A stretch of DNA of 15,703 nt from the NCBI GenBank assembly GCA_039715055.1, contig JBDLID010000069.1, positions 1 to 15,703 of the forward strand, written 5' to 3'. Made by a program: the position numbers and the translations under genes. Position 1 is the stretch's first letter, and every line of letters begins with the position of its first letter. Shown here piece after piece: positions 1 through 7,460 of the stretch. Below the pieces are notes generated by a model. The model saw only the letters and a list, made by a program, of their open reading frames with translations, did no database searches and was not told where the DNA came from. Origin of the DNA: JBDLID01 sp039715055. GTDB lineage: Bacteria > Desulfobacterota > Desulfobulbia > Desulfobulbales > Desulfocapsaceae.

Positions 1-738
1 TATCACCCTGCGGACTGTCCGGAGAGGTACCGTCAGCATAATTTTCCTCATCAACACTTGCACTATATGTCCCAGCGGAAGGGAAGTAATTGGGCGGGGG
101 AGGAATATCGTCCGGTGGCTCTTCCGGCGGAAGCTCTTCTTCCGGCTCGGCAACCCTTGGTACCCTGACACGGGGTTCAGGTTCGGGTTCGGGGACAACA
201 GGCTCAGGTTCCAGCTCATGTGTGTGGATAATCGGATCAACAAAATCGAGCTGTTCGCCAACTGTACCGGCGCCCCACCAGATGTCGCCAAGCTGTCCGG
301 TGAGGTCAAAGCGGGCAATTTGGCCCACACCGCCGCGCGGATCAATGTTGCCGGCACCGGGTGCGGCGGTGGCATCGATATCCTGGCTGGGGTCGAGCTC
401 GTCGCTGAGCAGGGCCTCCTGCAGTTGTTCAACTTCTGCGATCACATCGGACATTTCAACAGGGGTTTCTGCCATGTAGACATCTTCGTCGAGCACCATC
501 TGGCTCAGCCTTCCAAGGTCGAGCCTGGTGCCTGCCGCATCATCAAAAACAATTGAAACCATCCCGTCTTCGCTGGTAATAATGGTCTCGTTGGCAAAGA
601 CGGGGTCATTCAGGGAAAGAATTCGAATGGATGTGCCGTCTGCCGACTGCACATGTACGGTTCCGGTTACGATGATCGCCTTACCGATGGGCTGATCGTT
701 GCCGGAATTTAGAGTGGTGGGATTTGTGACTGCCATGG
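1..738 (-). CDS. LapA-like secreted adhesin, N-terminal retention module (partial, runs off left edge)
   Basis: The reading frame stays open from an ATG at 738 to the window edge (246 codons). AAAGGAGG lies just upstream of the ATG, so the start is well supported. Residues about 17-90 (KAIIVTGTVHVQSADG, then VFANETIITSEDG) resemble the N-terminal retention module of giant type I-secreted adhesins such as LapA. D-A-T-A-A-P-G-A-G at 121-129 resembles the di-alanine site cut by the periplasmic protease LapG, with the Ala pair at 124-125. A Pro/Glu-rich linker follows at about 174-216. In the LapA family the module plugs the outer-membrane TolC-like pore and holds the adhesin at the cell surface until LapG cuts it when c-di-GMP falls. 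There is no signal peptide, as expected for type I secretion. Total length, repeats and C-terminal secretion signal lie outside the window, so the adhesin call rests only on this N-terminus. Confidence 0.75.
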
Positions 739-958
739 TGTCCTCCTTTGTCAATTTTGAATGTTGATAAGGACAATTTATTCAGTCTTATCTAAGCATA
801 AGGCTTCTTTTCCTAACTGAATATTGGACCATGGTACTACGATTATATTTACCTTATCCAGCACCCCTGCTGAACCAAATAAAAACGCAAACAAACCGGC
901 ACATAAGCGCCAATCCGATTTACGCCAGATATGACGTTCCTTCAAATTTAAAGGTGTG

Positions 959-980
959 AAAAAAAGTCGGGAGAATCCCG
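959..980 (-). terminator. Rho-independent terminator downstream of the YkgJ-family gene
   Basis: Read on the minus strand, a 5-bp stem CGGGA/TCCCG with a TTC loop is followed by AC and seven T residues. It lies about 20 bases past the stop codon at 999, so it should end transcription of the cysteine-cluster gene and insulate the adhesin gene from it. The stem is short but GC-rich and the U tract is clean. Confidence 0.65.
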
Positions 981-998
981 GGAGGAGTGCTAATGTTT

Positions 999-1727
999 CT
1001 ACAGGTTTTCGTTGTTGAGGATCTGTTCGATATTTTTGTCACCGATCCTGCGGCTGAAAATACCTGAGAGCAGGCCGCTGACCTGGTCCCAGTCTTCTTC
1101 GGGAATAAGAAACCCGGGTGACGGCACAGCTTTTACCACATTGGCCCGGTACTGGTCAGAAAGTGACGCGGGCAGGATGTCCATGTAGACACGGTTTTCA
1201 GGAAGGTCGCACAGGGATCCGAGGACATCGAGCATGTTCCCCCAGTACTCGCCCTGGCCGAGATGTTCGATAATCTGCATCACGGCGGTAACAGCTGAGA
1301 GGTAATGCTCAGCGATTTCAGCCGGTTTTTCCGGTGTGCAGCGTATTTCGGAGGCAAAAGAGCGGCAGGAAAAAGGCCGCGCCTCGTAGATTGAGCAGCA
1401 ATCATCTTCAAGAAACGGACAAACATCGTAGTTGCCGATGGACTCGGGAGAGGCATCCTCTCCTTTAAGGCACAGGGCGGCAAACTGGTTGGTGGTCAAC
1501 TTCGGCCGCCGCGTGGCCCCCTTCTGCCGGATGCGGTCAGCAAACCACTCCTGCCTTTGCTGTTTGTGGATAAAGCGATGAATCACCTCGCCTTCCACGG
1601 CGGTAATGGTAACATTCTGGGTACAGCAGGCAGAGCACCTCTTCTCGCAGGCTGTATTGATCGATTTCGACCAGTCTGCAAACTCCTCATAGACGGCGAG
1701 AAGTATTTCTTCCTTTAGAGGTGCCAT
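999..1727 (-). CDS. YkgJ-family cysteine-cluster protein (putative Zn/Fe-chelating)
   Basis: The 242-residue protein carries C27-x3-C31-x2-C34-C35, the hallmark CxxxCxxCC motif of the YkgJ/UPF0153 family. More cysteines follow at 86, 103, 110, 111, 121 and 130, including VCPFLEDDCCSIYEARPFSCR, which matches the second half of the family signature (CPFL...C.IY..RP..CR). Members are thought to bind zinc or an Fe-S cluster, but no reaction is established. There is no signal peptide or membrane segment, so it is probably cytoplasmic. The start at 1727 was preferred over the upstream ATG at 1760 because TAAGGAG sits six bases before it. The gene is a single transcription unit: a terminator follows it, and the next gene on this strand (adhesin) starts 260 bases later. 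Family is confident; function is unknown. Confidence 0.85.
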   Translation of the reverse strand: MAPLKEEILLAVYEEFADWSKSINTACEKRCSACCTQNVTITAVEGEVIHRFIHKQQRQEWFADRIRQKGATRRPKLTTNQFAALCLKGEDASPESIGNYDVCPFLEDDCCSIYEARPFSCRSFASEIRCTPEKPAEIAEHYLSAVTAVMQIIEHLGQGEYWGNMLDVLGSLCDLPENRVYMDILPASLSDQYRANVVKAVPSPGFLIPEEDWDQVSGLLSGIFSRRIGDKNIEQILNNENL

Positions 1728-2433
1728 TTTCATCTCCTTAAAAACATGGCCAACTGCCACGTCATACCCGCAACCCGGATCTTTCCGGTTTCAGACAACA
1801 ATTAATCCTTCATTATCATATCTATAGATAATCCGGCCTTAAAAGACAATAACGGAATTCATTATGGGGCGATTTCCTGTATTGGCAGCAGACCGTAGAA
1901 AAAATTTTATCCTTTTGTAAGTATTCAGCAAGAGAAACAAATTACCCATCACACTGAACTCTAACACTCAGTTCCACTCCATCTTCGCCCATTTCAGAGT
2001 CTTCGCTTATCTGGCCTTCTCACATAGCACAAATTTTTCGAGATAGCCTGATCAGCCACATTGAGGGTGCTGCTGAACAGGTACAGTATTTTTAAGAATA
2101 TGGCTTTTTTCTGTTAATGATTCTGCTCATTTGATACAATCAACTAGCTTGACAAGTCGTAAAACTTTTTAGAGTCGCTGGATAAGTGCCTTGGTGGTCA
2201 CTCTAAGTTTGCGATTTTAAAACTATCTCATTACTTCTTGTTTTTTATTGGCGTTTTCTTGGAGTAAACCACGAATATTTTAAACTAACGTGGTCTGCAG
2301 CAGTTCAAGGAATGCTGGACCAAGAGGCCATCATAACTGCAACATATTGTATTGACTTAATAATTCATCATCACGACCACTCGCTCGGCCAATAAAAATT
2401 TTTCTACAGAACCGTTTCAAAAAGGAAAATGAA
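1728..2433. other. AT-rich intergenic region between divergent genes, no supported gene
   Basis: This 706-base stretch separates the minus-strand YkgJ-family gene from the plus-strand rhodanese gene and must hold both promoters. No frame gives a convincing protein. Short open stretches exist, such as about 26 minus-strand codons near 1950-2030 and about 33 plus-strand codons near 2165-2270, but they lack starts and recognisable homology. They may be remains of an eroded gene or insertion sequence. A TTGACA at 2149-2154 and a TTGACT near 2352 could be -35 boxes for the rhodanese, but neither has a good -10. No tRNA or clear terminator was seen. Confidence 0.5.
1821..1849 (-). promoter_or_regulatory. 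candidate sigma70-type promoter for the YkgJ-family gene, overlapping a palindrome
   Basis: On the minus strand TTGTCT (1844-1849) is separated by 17 bases from TATAGA (1821-1826), each matching 4 of 6 consensus positions, about 95 bases upstream of the start at 1727. The -10 lies inside a perfect 12-bp palindrome, TATCTATAGATA (1819-1830), flanked by ATTATC/GATAAT half sites. Such a position would suit a repressor operator. The region is AT-rich, so chance matches are likely. Confidence 0.3.
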
Positions 2434-3261
2434 ATGAAAAGAGTGCTGCTCATTATCCCCCTGCTCTGTCTCTTCACCCAAAACCTCCACGCCCTGGAAC
2501 GTTTCCCCATTATTTCCACCGAACAGATGCAGCAAATGCTTACTGATCGGGAAGCGGGAAAAATCGATTTCATCCTGGTTAATGCCCTTGACGAAATGAT
2601 CTACCGCAACAGCGCAATTGCAGGTTCCATCAATGTACCCCTGGGCAAAGCGGGCGACCATATCCACAAACTCGGCACTGACAAGACAAAACAGGTCATC
2701 ACCTACTGAATGGGCTACAGGTGAGTCTTTGCCTACAAGATGGCAGTTGTCATCAAAAAATTAGGGTTTGAAAACATTACAATCTATAACGGCGGCTTGA
2801 AAGACTGGATCAAAACAGGCAAACCGGTGGAAACAATAGATCCATTGCCGACTTATGACGGCGGTTTTATCAGTGCTGACGAACTGAATCAGGAAATCAG
2901 TAGTGCGGGAAACAAAAGGTGTGTCGATGACAAGGGAGCACCACACCTGACGCTCATCGATTTTCGATCGTCACTGAAGCTTTCAGAGAAAAAAGGCAGC
3001 GACAAATACCGGATCAAGACAAACTGCCGCACCATCACAGTGCTGCTTGATGATTTTATCAACAATCAGAAACTGATCGATTCGATTCCCCGTGAGGGGT
3101 TGGTGGTCACGATCAGTGAAACCGGTAACCGGGATCATTACCTGATGCGCTATTTGAAGAAATTCGATTACACTAATATCCGCGGGCTGCAGTTTGGGAT
3201 GCGGGCCTGGCTTAAAGCCGACTACCCGGTGGAGATGGTCGACAGGTCTCTGGAGCGTTAG
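2434..3261 (+). CDS. exported tandem-rhodanese, predicted selenoprotein with two in-frame UGA (Sec) codons
   Basis: One frame of 276 codons is interrupted only by TGA at 2707 and TGA at 2722. Read as selenocysteine it gives a 275-residue protein. Residues 1-20 form a Sec signal peptide (MKR, hydrophobic core, cleavage near NLHA). Domain 1 (about 25-133) is rhodanese-like: VITY-U92-MGYR-U97-VFAYKMA, then KKLGFENITIYNGGLKDWIKTGKPVE. This matches the family pattern YCxGxxC...GF.NV..Y.GG...W...G.PVE, so U92 replaces the catalytic Cys and U97 the second loop Cys. Domain 2 (about 143-275) is also rhodanese-like, but has Ser228 where Cys is expected (ISETGNRD), so it is probably inactive. The likely role is periplasmic sulfane-sulfur transfer or redox. 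AAAAGGAAAATGAA precedes the ATG. The kinase gene starts 10 bases after the stop. The alternative is a pseudogene with two nonsense mutations, but homology continues in frame on both sides and both stops are TGA at Cys positions. Confidence 0.85.
2729..2754 (+). promoter_or_regulatory. candidate bacterial SECIS hairpins for the two UGA codons
   Basis: Two hairpins overlap here. Hairpin A pairs TTGCC (2729-2733) with GGCAG (2742-2746), including one U-G pair, around the 8-base loop TACAAGAT; its loop begins 24 bases after the first UGA. Hairpin B pairs GATGGC (2739-2744) with GTCATC (2749-2754), including one G-U pair, around the loop AGTT; its loop begins 20 bases after the second UGA and 35 after the first. 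Bacterial SECIS elements lie in the coding region just after the UGA, with the apical loop about 16-37 bases away and a G near the start of the loop, and B fits this well. A and B share 2739-2746, so they cannot form together. Confidence 0.5.
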
Positions 3262-3271
3262 CTGAAAATAT

Positions 3272-5938
3272 ATGGTTCACCGCAGTATTCGCATAAAGCT
3301 GTACATCATCCTGGCGCTTCTTGGTGTTATTTTCGTCCTTTTCTTCATCAACTATCTGGCCGGGAAAAAGGTTGAAAACCTGGACAGAACATACTCGCGG
3401 ATAGTCGTCCTCGACAAGGAACTGTCCCACCACATCTCCCGGGAGTCGCTAATCTTCTCCCAACCTTCCGAGTCCGGCAACCTTAAAAGGCAACATAAAC
3501 AGCTGGAACTCTCCTGTCTCTCCTGTCACAGCAGCAGGACCGATCTGCTTTCACAGCGATCCTTTATGCTGAACCGGATATCTGAGAATATCCAAAGCAC
3601 CCAACAGGTGGAAAAGGTCGTCACCAGTCACCTCAATAAGTTAACCGACAGTGTCAGCTATATTCACGAACATCACGTCACAACACTCACAAACCTCCTC
3701 ACCCGCAATAAGGAGCGGTATGAGTCCGACCTGAGCGGAAACTCCTTTATCAAAAGCTCCAGCCAATCGGCTCCGGAACTCGATATCATCCGCCAGACCG
3801 TCAACCTGCAACACCAGCTTGCTGTATTGCTGGGCAACTTTTATTCACTGCACAATGTCGCCACCCCGCATGAACTGCAAGAGGAGTTCAAAGGCCATAT
3901 CACCACATTTTTTAAAACAGTCAATACCCTCGAAGACTATTCCCTGGATGCCCAGGACGGTCTGCTGGTTGAGGAACTTCTTGAAAGCGGCAGAGTTTTC
4001 GATGAACTGTTCACCTCTCTCATCGATTTTGAAAAGGAACATCGAGAGTTGGGGAAACAGCTGCAGGATAACCAGCAGGAGTTAACCGATGCACTCGCTG
4101 GTGTTGAGAAAAAAATGCTGAACAACTTGAGTCTTCTCAAAAAGCGCATCTCAATGCTGGAAAAGGGATCATTTATCTTTATTGTCCTGCTGCTTCTGCT
4201 CGCCATAATCAGAAGCCGGGAAATTCTCCAGTCACTGAACAGGATCGTCACGGAAACAAACAGGATCCAGGGTGATCTTTCCTATCGGATCCCCGCAACA
4301 CCGGCCGCTGCCGAATTCCAGGTTGTCTATGATGCCTTAAACGACATGACCGCCAATATCGACAGCCAGACCCAGGAACTGCAGAAGGAAATCACCGTAC
4401 GAACCGAAGCGGAACATGCTCTGATTACAGAAAAAGAACGTCTTGCCGTCACCCTGCGCTCCATCGGCGACGGGGTGATCACAACCAACATCGAAGGTAA
4501 AATCCTTCTCCTGAACCGGGTTGCCGAAGAGCTCACAGGCTGGTCCAGTACGGAGGCTGCAGGAAAAACGCTTGGTGAAGTGTTCAAACTCATCAACGAA
4601 AAATCCGGCGAGAGCTTTGGCGACCCGGCCTCCAGGATTCTGAAATCGAGCCAGGCTGTCGGTCTGACCGGCTACTCAACCCTGATCGCAAGAGATGGGA
4701 CCTTAAAATCAATTGCAGACAGTGGAGCCCCGATCCGGGACAGGGATGACAGGTTTGTCGGAGTCGTCTTTGTTTTCCGTGACGTGTCCCGTGAGAAGGA
4801 GATTGAGGAAGAGTTAATCAAGGTCAGAAAGCTTGAATCAGTTGGGGTCCTTGCCGGCGGTATTGCCCATGATTTCAACAACATCCTTTCCGCAATCCTC
4901 GGCAACATCGAACTGGCTGCTGTTCAGGTGGGTGCCCACTCGGATACCGCTGAACTGCTCTCAAAAGCCTGCAAGGCAACCAGGCGTGCCTCAAAACTTA
5001 CCCAGCAGCTACTTACTTTTTCCAAGGGGGGCAACCCTGTTAAAGAAACAACATCACTCCCCAGACTCATCAGGGAATCTGCCGACTTTGTCCTGCATGG
5101 CGCAAATGTTTCCTGCCATTACCTCTTTGATGACGATCTTGGAATGGTCGATGTTGACAGTGGCCAGTTCAGCCAGGTGATTCAAAATATCATTATGAAC
5201 AGTAAGGATGCCATGCCCGAAGGCGGCAGGATAACAATCCACTGTGAAAATGTTGACGGCACGGATCCTGAAACCATTCTCCACACCGGTGAGAACAACC
5301 AGGTACGAATCACCATACAGGATACCGGTACAGGCATCCCGGAGACGATCATCGACAAGGTATTCGACCCCTATTTTTCCACCAAGCTGGAAGGCAACGG
5401 TCTCGGGCTTGCAATCTGCTATTCGATTATCAACAAGCATGATGGGCATATCTCGGTTCATTCCGGAACGGACGGTGGAACGATTTTCACTATCTATCTG
5501 CCTGCCGTACCTGCCTATAAAATTTCAGAGCCAGATCGAAAGGAATCATCACCAGAGGTGAAGCCAACACGTATCATGGTCATGGACGATGACGATATGG
5601 TTCGTGAGGTCCTCCATGCCCAGCTCACCAGTCTCGGTCATGAAACAGTCCTTGTCGTCAACGGTGAAGAAGCGGTCAAGGTATATCGCGAGCTGCAGGA
5701 AGCCGGAACCCCTGCTGACATCGTTATCATGGATTTAACCATCCCAGGAGGCATGGGAGGGAAAGAAGCCGCCAGCCACATTCTCCAACTGGATCCGGAA
5801 GCCAGGCTCATTGTTGCGAGCGGTTATTCCAATGACCCGATCATGGCAAATTTCAAAGAATACGGATTTGCGGCGGCCGTTGCCAAGCCCTTTGATCTCA
5901 ATGAGCTGGAGAGTTGTGTTGTTTCAGTTTTAGGCTGA
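3272..5938 (+). CDS. membrane hybrid histidine kinase with periplasmic c-haem motif, HAMP, PAS and receiver domains
   Basis: The 888-residue protein has a first membrane segment at about 9-29, a mostly helical periplasmic region at 30-298 and a second segment at about 299-313. The periplasmic part has one CxxCH motif (C82, C85, H86; SCLSCHSS), so covalent haem c attachment is possible. A HAMP-like linker (314-380) and a PAS domain (about 388-505) follow. The HisKA domain has His533 in GGIAHDFNN. The ATPase domain has an N box at NIIMNSKDAMP (Asn643), a G1 box DTGTGIP (684-690) and a G2 box GNGLGLAI. The receiver (about 766-888) has acidic Asp772-774, phosphoacceptor Asp821 and Lys872. GGIAHDFNN together with a terminal receiver is typical of hybrid kinases. 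The partner regulator is not apparent nearby. The gene starts 10 bases after the rhodanese stop with only a weak ribosome site, which suggests cotranscription and perhaps translational coupling. The ligand is unknown; haem redox state, NO or sulfur species are plausible. Confidence 0.9.
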   Translation: MVHRSIRIKLYIILALLGVIFVLFFINYLAGKKVENLDRTYSRIVVLDKELSHHISRESLIFSQPSESGNLKRQHKQLELSCLSCHSSRTDLLSQRSFMLNRISENIQSTQQVEKVVTSHLNKLTDSVSYIHEHHVTTLTNLLTRNKERYESDLSGNSFIKSSSQSAPELDIIRQTVNLQHQLAVLLGNFYSLHNVATPHELQEEFKGHITTFFKTVNTLEDYSLDAQDGLLVEELLESGRVFDELFTSLIDFEKEHRELGKQLQDNQQELTDALAGVEKKMLNNLSLLKKRISMLEKGSFIFIVLLLLLAIIRSREILQSLNRIVTETNRIQGDLSYRIPATPAAAEFQVVYDALNDMTANIDSQTQELQKEITVRTEAEHALITEKERLAVTLRSIGDGVITTNIEGKILLLNRVAEELTGWSSTEAAGKTLGEVFKLINEKSGESFGDPASRILKSSQAVGLTGYSTLIARDGTLKSIADSGAPIRDRDDRFVGVVFVFRDVSREKEIEEELIKVRKLESVGVLAGGIAHDFNNILSAILGNIELAAVQVGAHSDTAELLSKACKATRRASKLTQQLLTFSKGGNPVKETTSLPRLIRESADFVLHGANVSCHYLFDDDLGMVDVDSGQFSQVIQNIIMNSKDAMPEGGRITIHCENVDGTDPETILHTGENNQVRITIQDTGTGIPETIIDKVFDPYFSTKLEGNGLGLAICYSIINKHDGHISVHSGTDGGTIFTIYLPAVPAYKISEPDRKESSPEVKPTRIMVMDDDDMVREVLHAQLTSLGHETVLVVNGEEAVKVYRELQEAGTPADIVIMDLTIPGGMGGKEAASHILQLDPEARLIVASGYSNDPIMANFKEYGFAAAVAKPFDLNELESCVVSVLG

Positions 5939-6035
5939 TTTATTTTTATTTTAAGGCCCCCTTGTCTACTTTAAGGTCGAGTTCACCCAAAATCGGGTAT
6001 AGAAGCGAAGATTAAGCCGACAAGGTATTTGAATT

Positions 6036-6061
6036 GTTGGGTTACTTTTCACTAACCCAAC
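6036..6061. repeat. palindromic intergenic repeat (GTTGGGTTA stem-loop)
   Basis: GTTGGGTTA (6036-6044) and TAACCCAAC (6053-6061) form a perfect 9-bp stem around an 8-base loop, followed by CTAC. The sequence resembles a very common class of bacterial intergenic palindromes of the form GTAGGTTGGGTTAGC...AACCCAAC. It lies between the kinase stop (5938) and the channel start (6117). A second inverted pair, CCTTGTC (5960-5966) and GACAAGG (6019-6025), sits just upstream, so the repeat unit may be larger than the stem. There is no T tract, so it is not a standard terminator. Confidence 0.6.
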
Positions 6062-6116
6062 CTACTTGCTGACAAGAATATTTCACGAATACTTATCTCT
6101 CAAGCCGCATCCGCGT

Positions 6117-7460
6117 ATGAAAATCTCCAAACTCAAGATCGCCTCTCTTATGGCGGTCACTATCATTGGACTGGGGATTATTGTTTTCATGTGGCTGGAG
6201 AACTACAGCTTTGTCGATGCTCTCTACATGTCGGTCATTACCTTGACCACGGTTGGTTTTGGAGAGGTGAACCCACTCTCTGAGGCCGGGCGTCTGTTCA
6301 CAACTATCTATATTTTAATCGGTTTTTCAGGACTTGCCTTTGTCAGCCATGCCCTGATAGAATCACTGTTGGAAACGGTATGGGCCGGAGGATCAGAGAT
6401 GAAAAAAATGAAAAGAAAGGTTTCCGAACTCAATTCCCACTACATCATCTGCGGCTCAGGGCGGGTGGGCACGGCTGCCGCCAGACATTTTCAAAAAAAA
6501 GAGGCGGATTTTGTCATTATTGAATCCTCGGAAGAGCATTGTGAGGAGATTGCCAGCTATGGCTATCTTTACATCCACGGTGACGCCACCCAGGAAGAAT
6601 CCATGAAAGAGGCGGGAATCAAATCCGCAAAAGGTCTCATCGCTCTGCTCAACAAAGATCCGGACAACCTGTTCATCGTCCTGACTGCAAGAGAACTCAA
6701 TCCAACGCTGCATATCATTGCCCGTGCTGAAGACAGGTCATCGGAACATAAGATCCTTCGTGCCGGTGCCGACAACGTCATCTCACCGTTTCATTCCGCC
6801 GGTATCAAAATTGCCGACGACCTGCTCATTGCCACCGGCAGTAAACCGGATCAATCAACCAAGTCAACCCTCTGGATCACTGTGAAAGACGGATCGAGTA
6901 TGGTCAACGAAACCATAGAGGAACTCTCCGTGGAAATGGGTGTTTTGATTCTCGGGCTCAGGCGGGGAACCAAGGATTCGATCTTCCCGGACGAAAAGGC
7001 TGTTGTCAATGCGGGCGACCAGCTCCTGGTTGTAGAGGATGACTCCAACGCTGCTGCCGAAGAAAAAGAACACAGCGGCCCCCTGGAAGGCAAAGTGGTC
7101 ATTGTCGACGACAACCCGGTCATCCTCCGACTCTATTCGAGACTCTTTCAAAAGGCTGGCTTTGTCCCGTTGACCGCCCAGGACGGCCGGACCGGCAGGG
7201 ACCTCATTATCAAGGAAAAACCGGCGGTGGCGATCATCGATTACGCCCTGCCGATCCTCAATGGCCTGGATATCTGCCAATCCATCAGAAGGCATCCTGA
7301 AATGAACAGGGTCAAACTGCTCCTGTTTACCGCAGATGAAACCCCTGAAATGGCACAACGGGCAAAGGACGCCGGTGCTGACCGGTTGATCCGCAAAGGT
7401 CCTGAAGCATCAGAAATTATCCAGGCGGTCCAGCATGCCATGGTTGAAGACTCACCATGA
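6117..7460 (+). CDS. potassium channel (Kch/MthK type) with RCK domain and C-terminal receiver domain
   Basis: From the ATG at 6117 the protein has 447 residues. Two membrane helices (about 7-26 and 62-83) flank a pore loop with the K+ selectivity filter TTVGFGE (44-50). An RCK/TrkA-N domain follows, with the nucleotide-binding turn GSGRVG (113-118) and the HGDAT strand end near 154. A TrkA-C-like domain spans about 250-308. The last ~120 residues are a response-regulator receiver with Asp331/Asp332, phosphoacceptor Asp375 (AIIDYALP), Thr405 and Lys427, all the usual phosphorylation residues. This suggests channel gating by phosphorylation as well as by RCK ligands (inference). The frame is open back to a TTG at 6066, adding 17 residues, but that TTG abuts the palindromic repeat; neither start has a clear ribosome site. 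The stop overlaps the next start by 4 bases (ATGA), so it is coupled to the mla genes. Confidence 0.88.
   Translation: MKISKLKIASLMAVTIIGLGIIVFMWLENYSFVDALYMSVITLTTVGFGEVNPLSEAGRLFTTIYILIGFSGLAFVSHALIESLLETVWAGGSEMKKMKRKVSELNSHYIICGSGRVGTAAARHFQKKEADFVIIESSEEHCEEIASYGYLYIHGDATQEESMKEAGIKSAKGLIALLNKDPDNLFIVLTARELNPTLHIIARAEDRSSEHKILRAGADNVISPFHSAGIKIADDLLIATGSKPDQSTKSTLWITVKDGSSMVNETIEELSVEMGVLILGLRRGTKDSIFPDEKAVVNAGDQLLVVEDDSNAAAEEKEHSGPLEGKVVIVDDNPVILRLYSRLFQKAGFVPLTAQDGRTGRDLIIKEKPAVAIIDYALPILNGLDICQSIRRHPEMNRVKLLLFTADETPEMAQRAKDAGADRLIRKGPEASEIIQAVQHAMVEDSP

Noticed and set aside
218..556. Plus-strand open frames of about 110-130 codons
   Set aside because: They are antisense to the adhesin gene, whose protein shows recognisable domain features and has a strong ribosome site. 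Their translations look like low-complexity shadows.
842..847. TATAAT on the minus strand as the -10 of the adhesin promoter
   Set aside because: The hexamer is perfect, but no acceptable -35 lies 16-18 bases upstream, and the region is AT-rich.
1945..2290. Possible eroded insertion-sequence or gene remnant in the AT-rich gap
   Set aside because: Short open stretches are present on both strands, but there are no terminal inverted repeats, target duplications or recognisable transposase motifs that I can defend.
2740..3261. A separate gene starting at the ATG at 2740, after the second TGA
   Set aside because: The sequence before this ATG continues the same rhodanese domain in the same frame, there is no ribosome site, and a start here would leave half a domain without its active loop.
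6864..7358. Minus-strand open frame of 164 codons
   Set aside because: It is antisense to the RCK and receiver domains of the channel; no recognisable motif or ribosome site.
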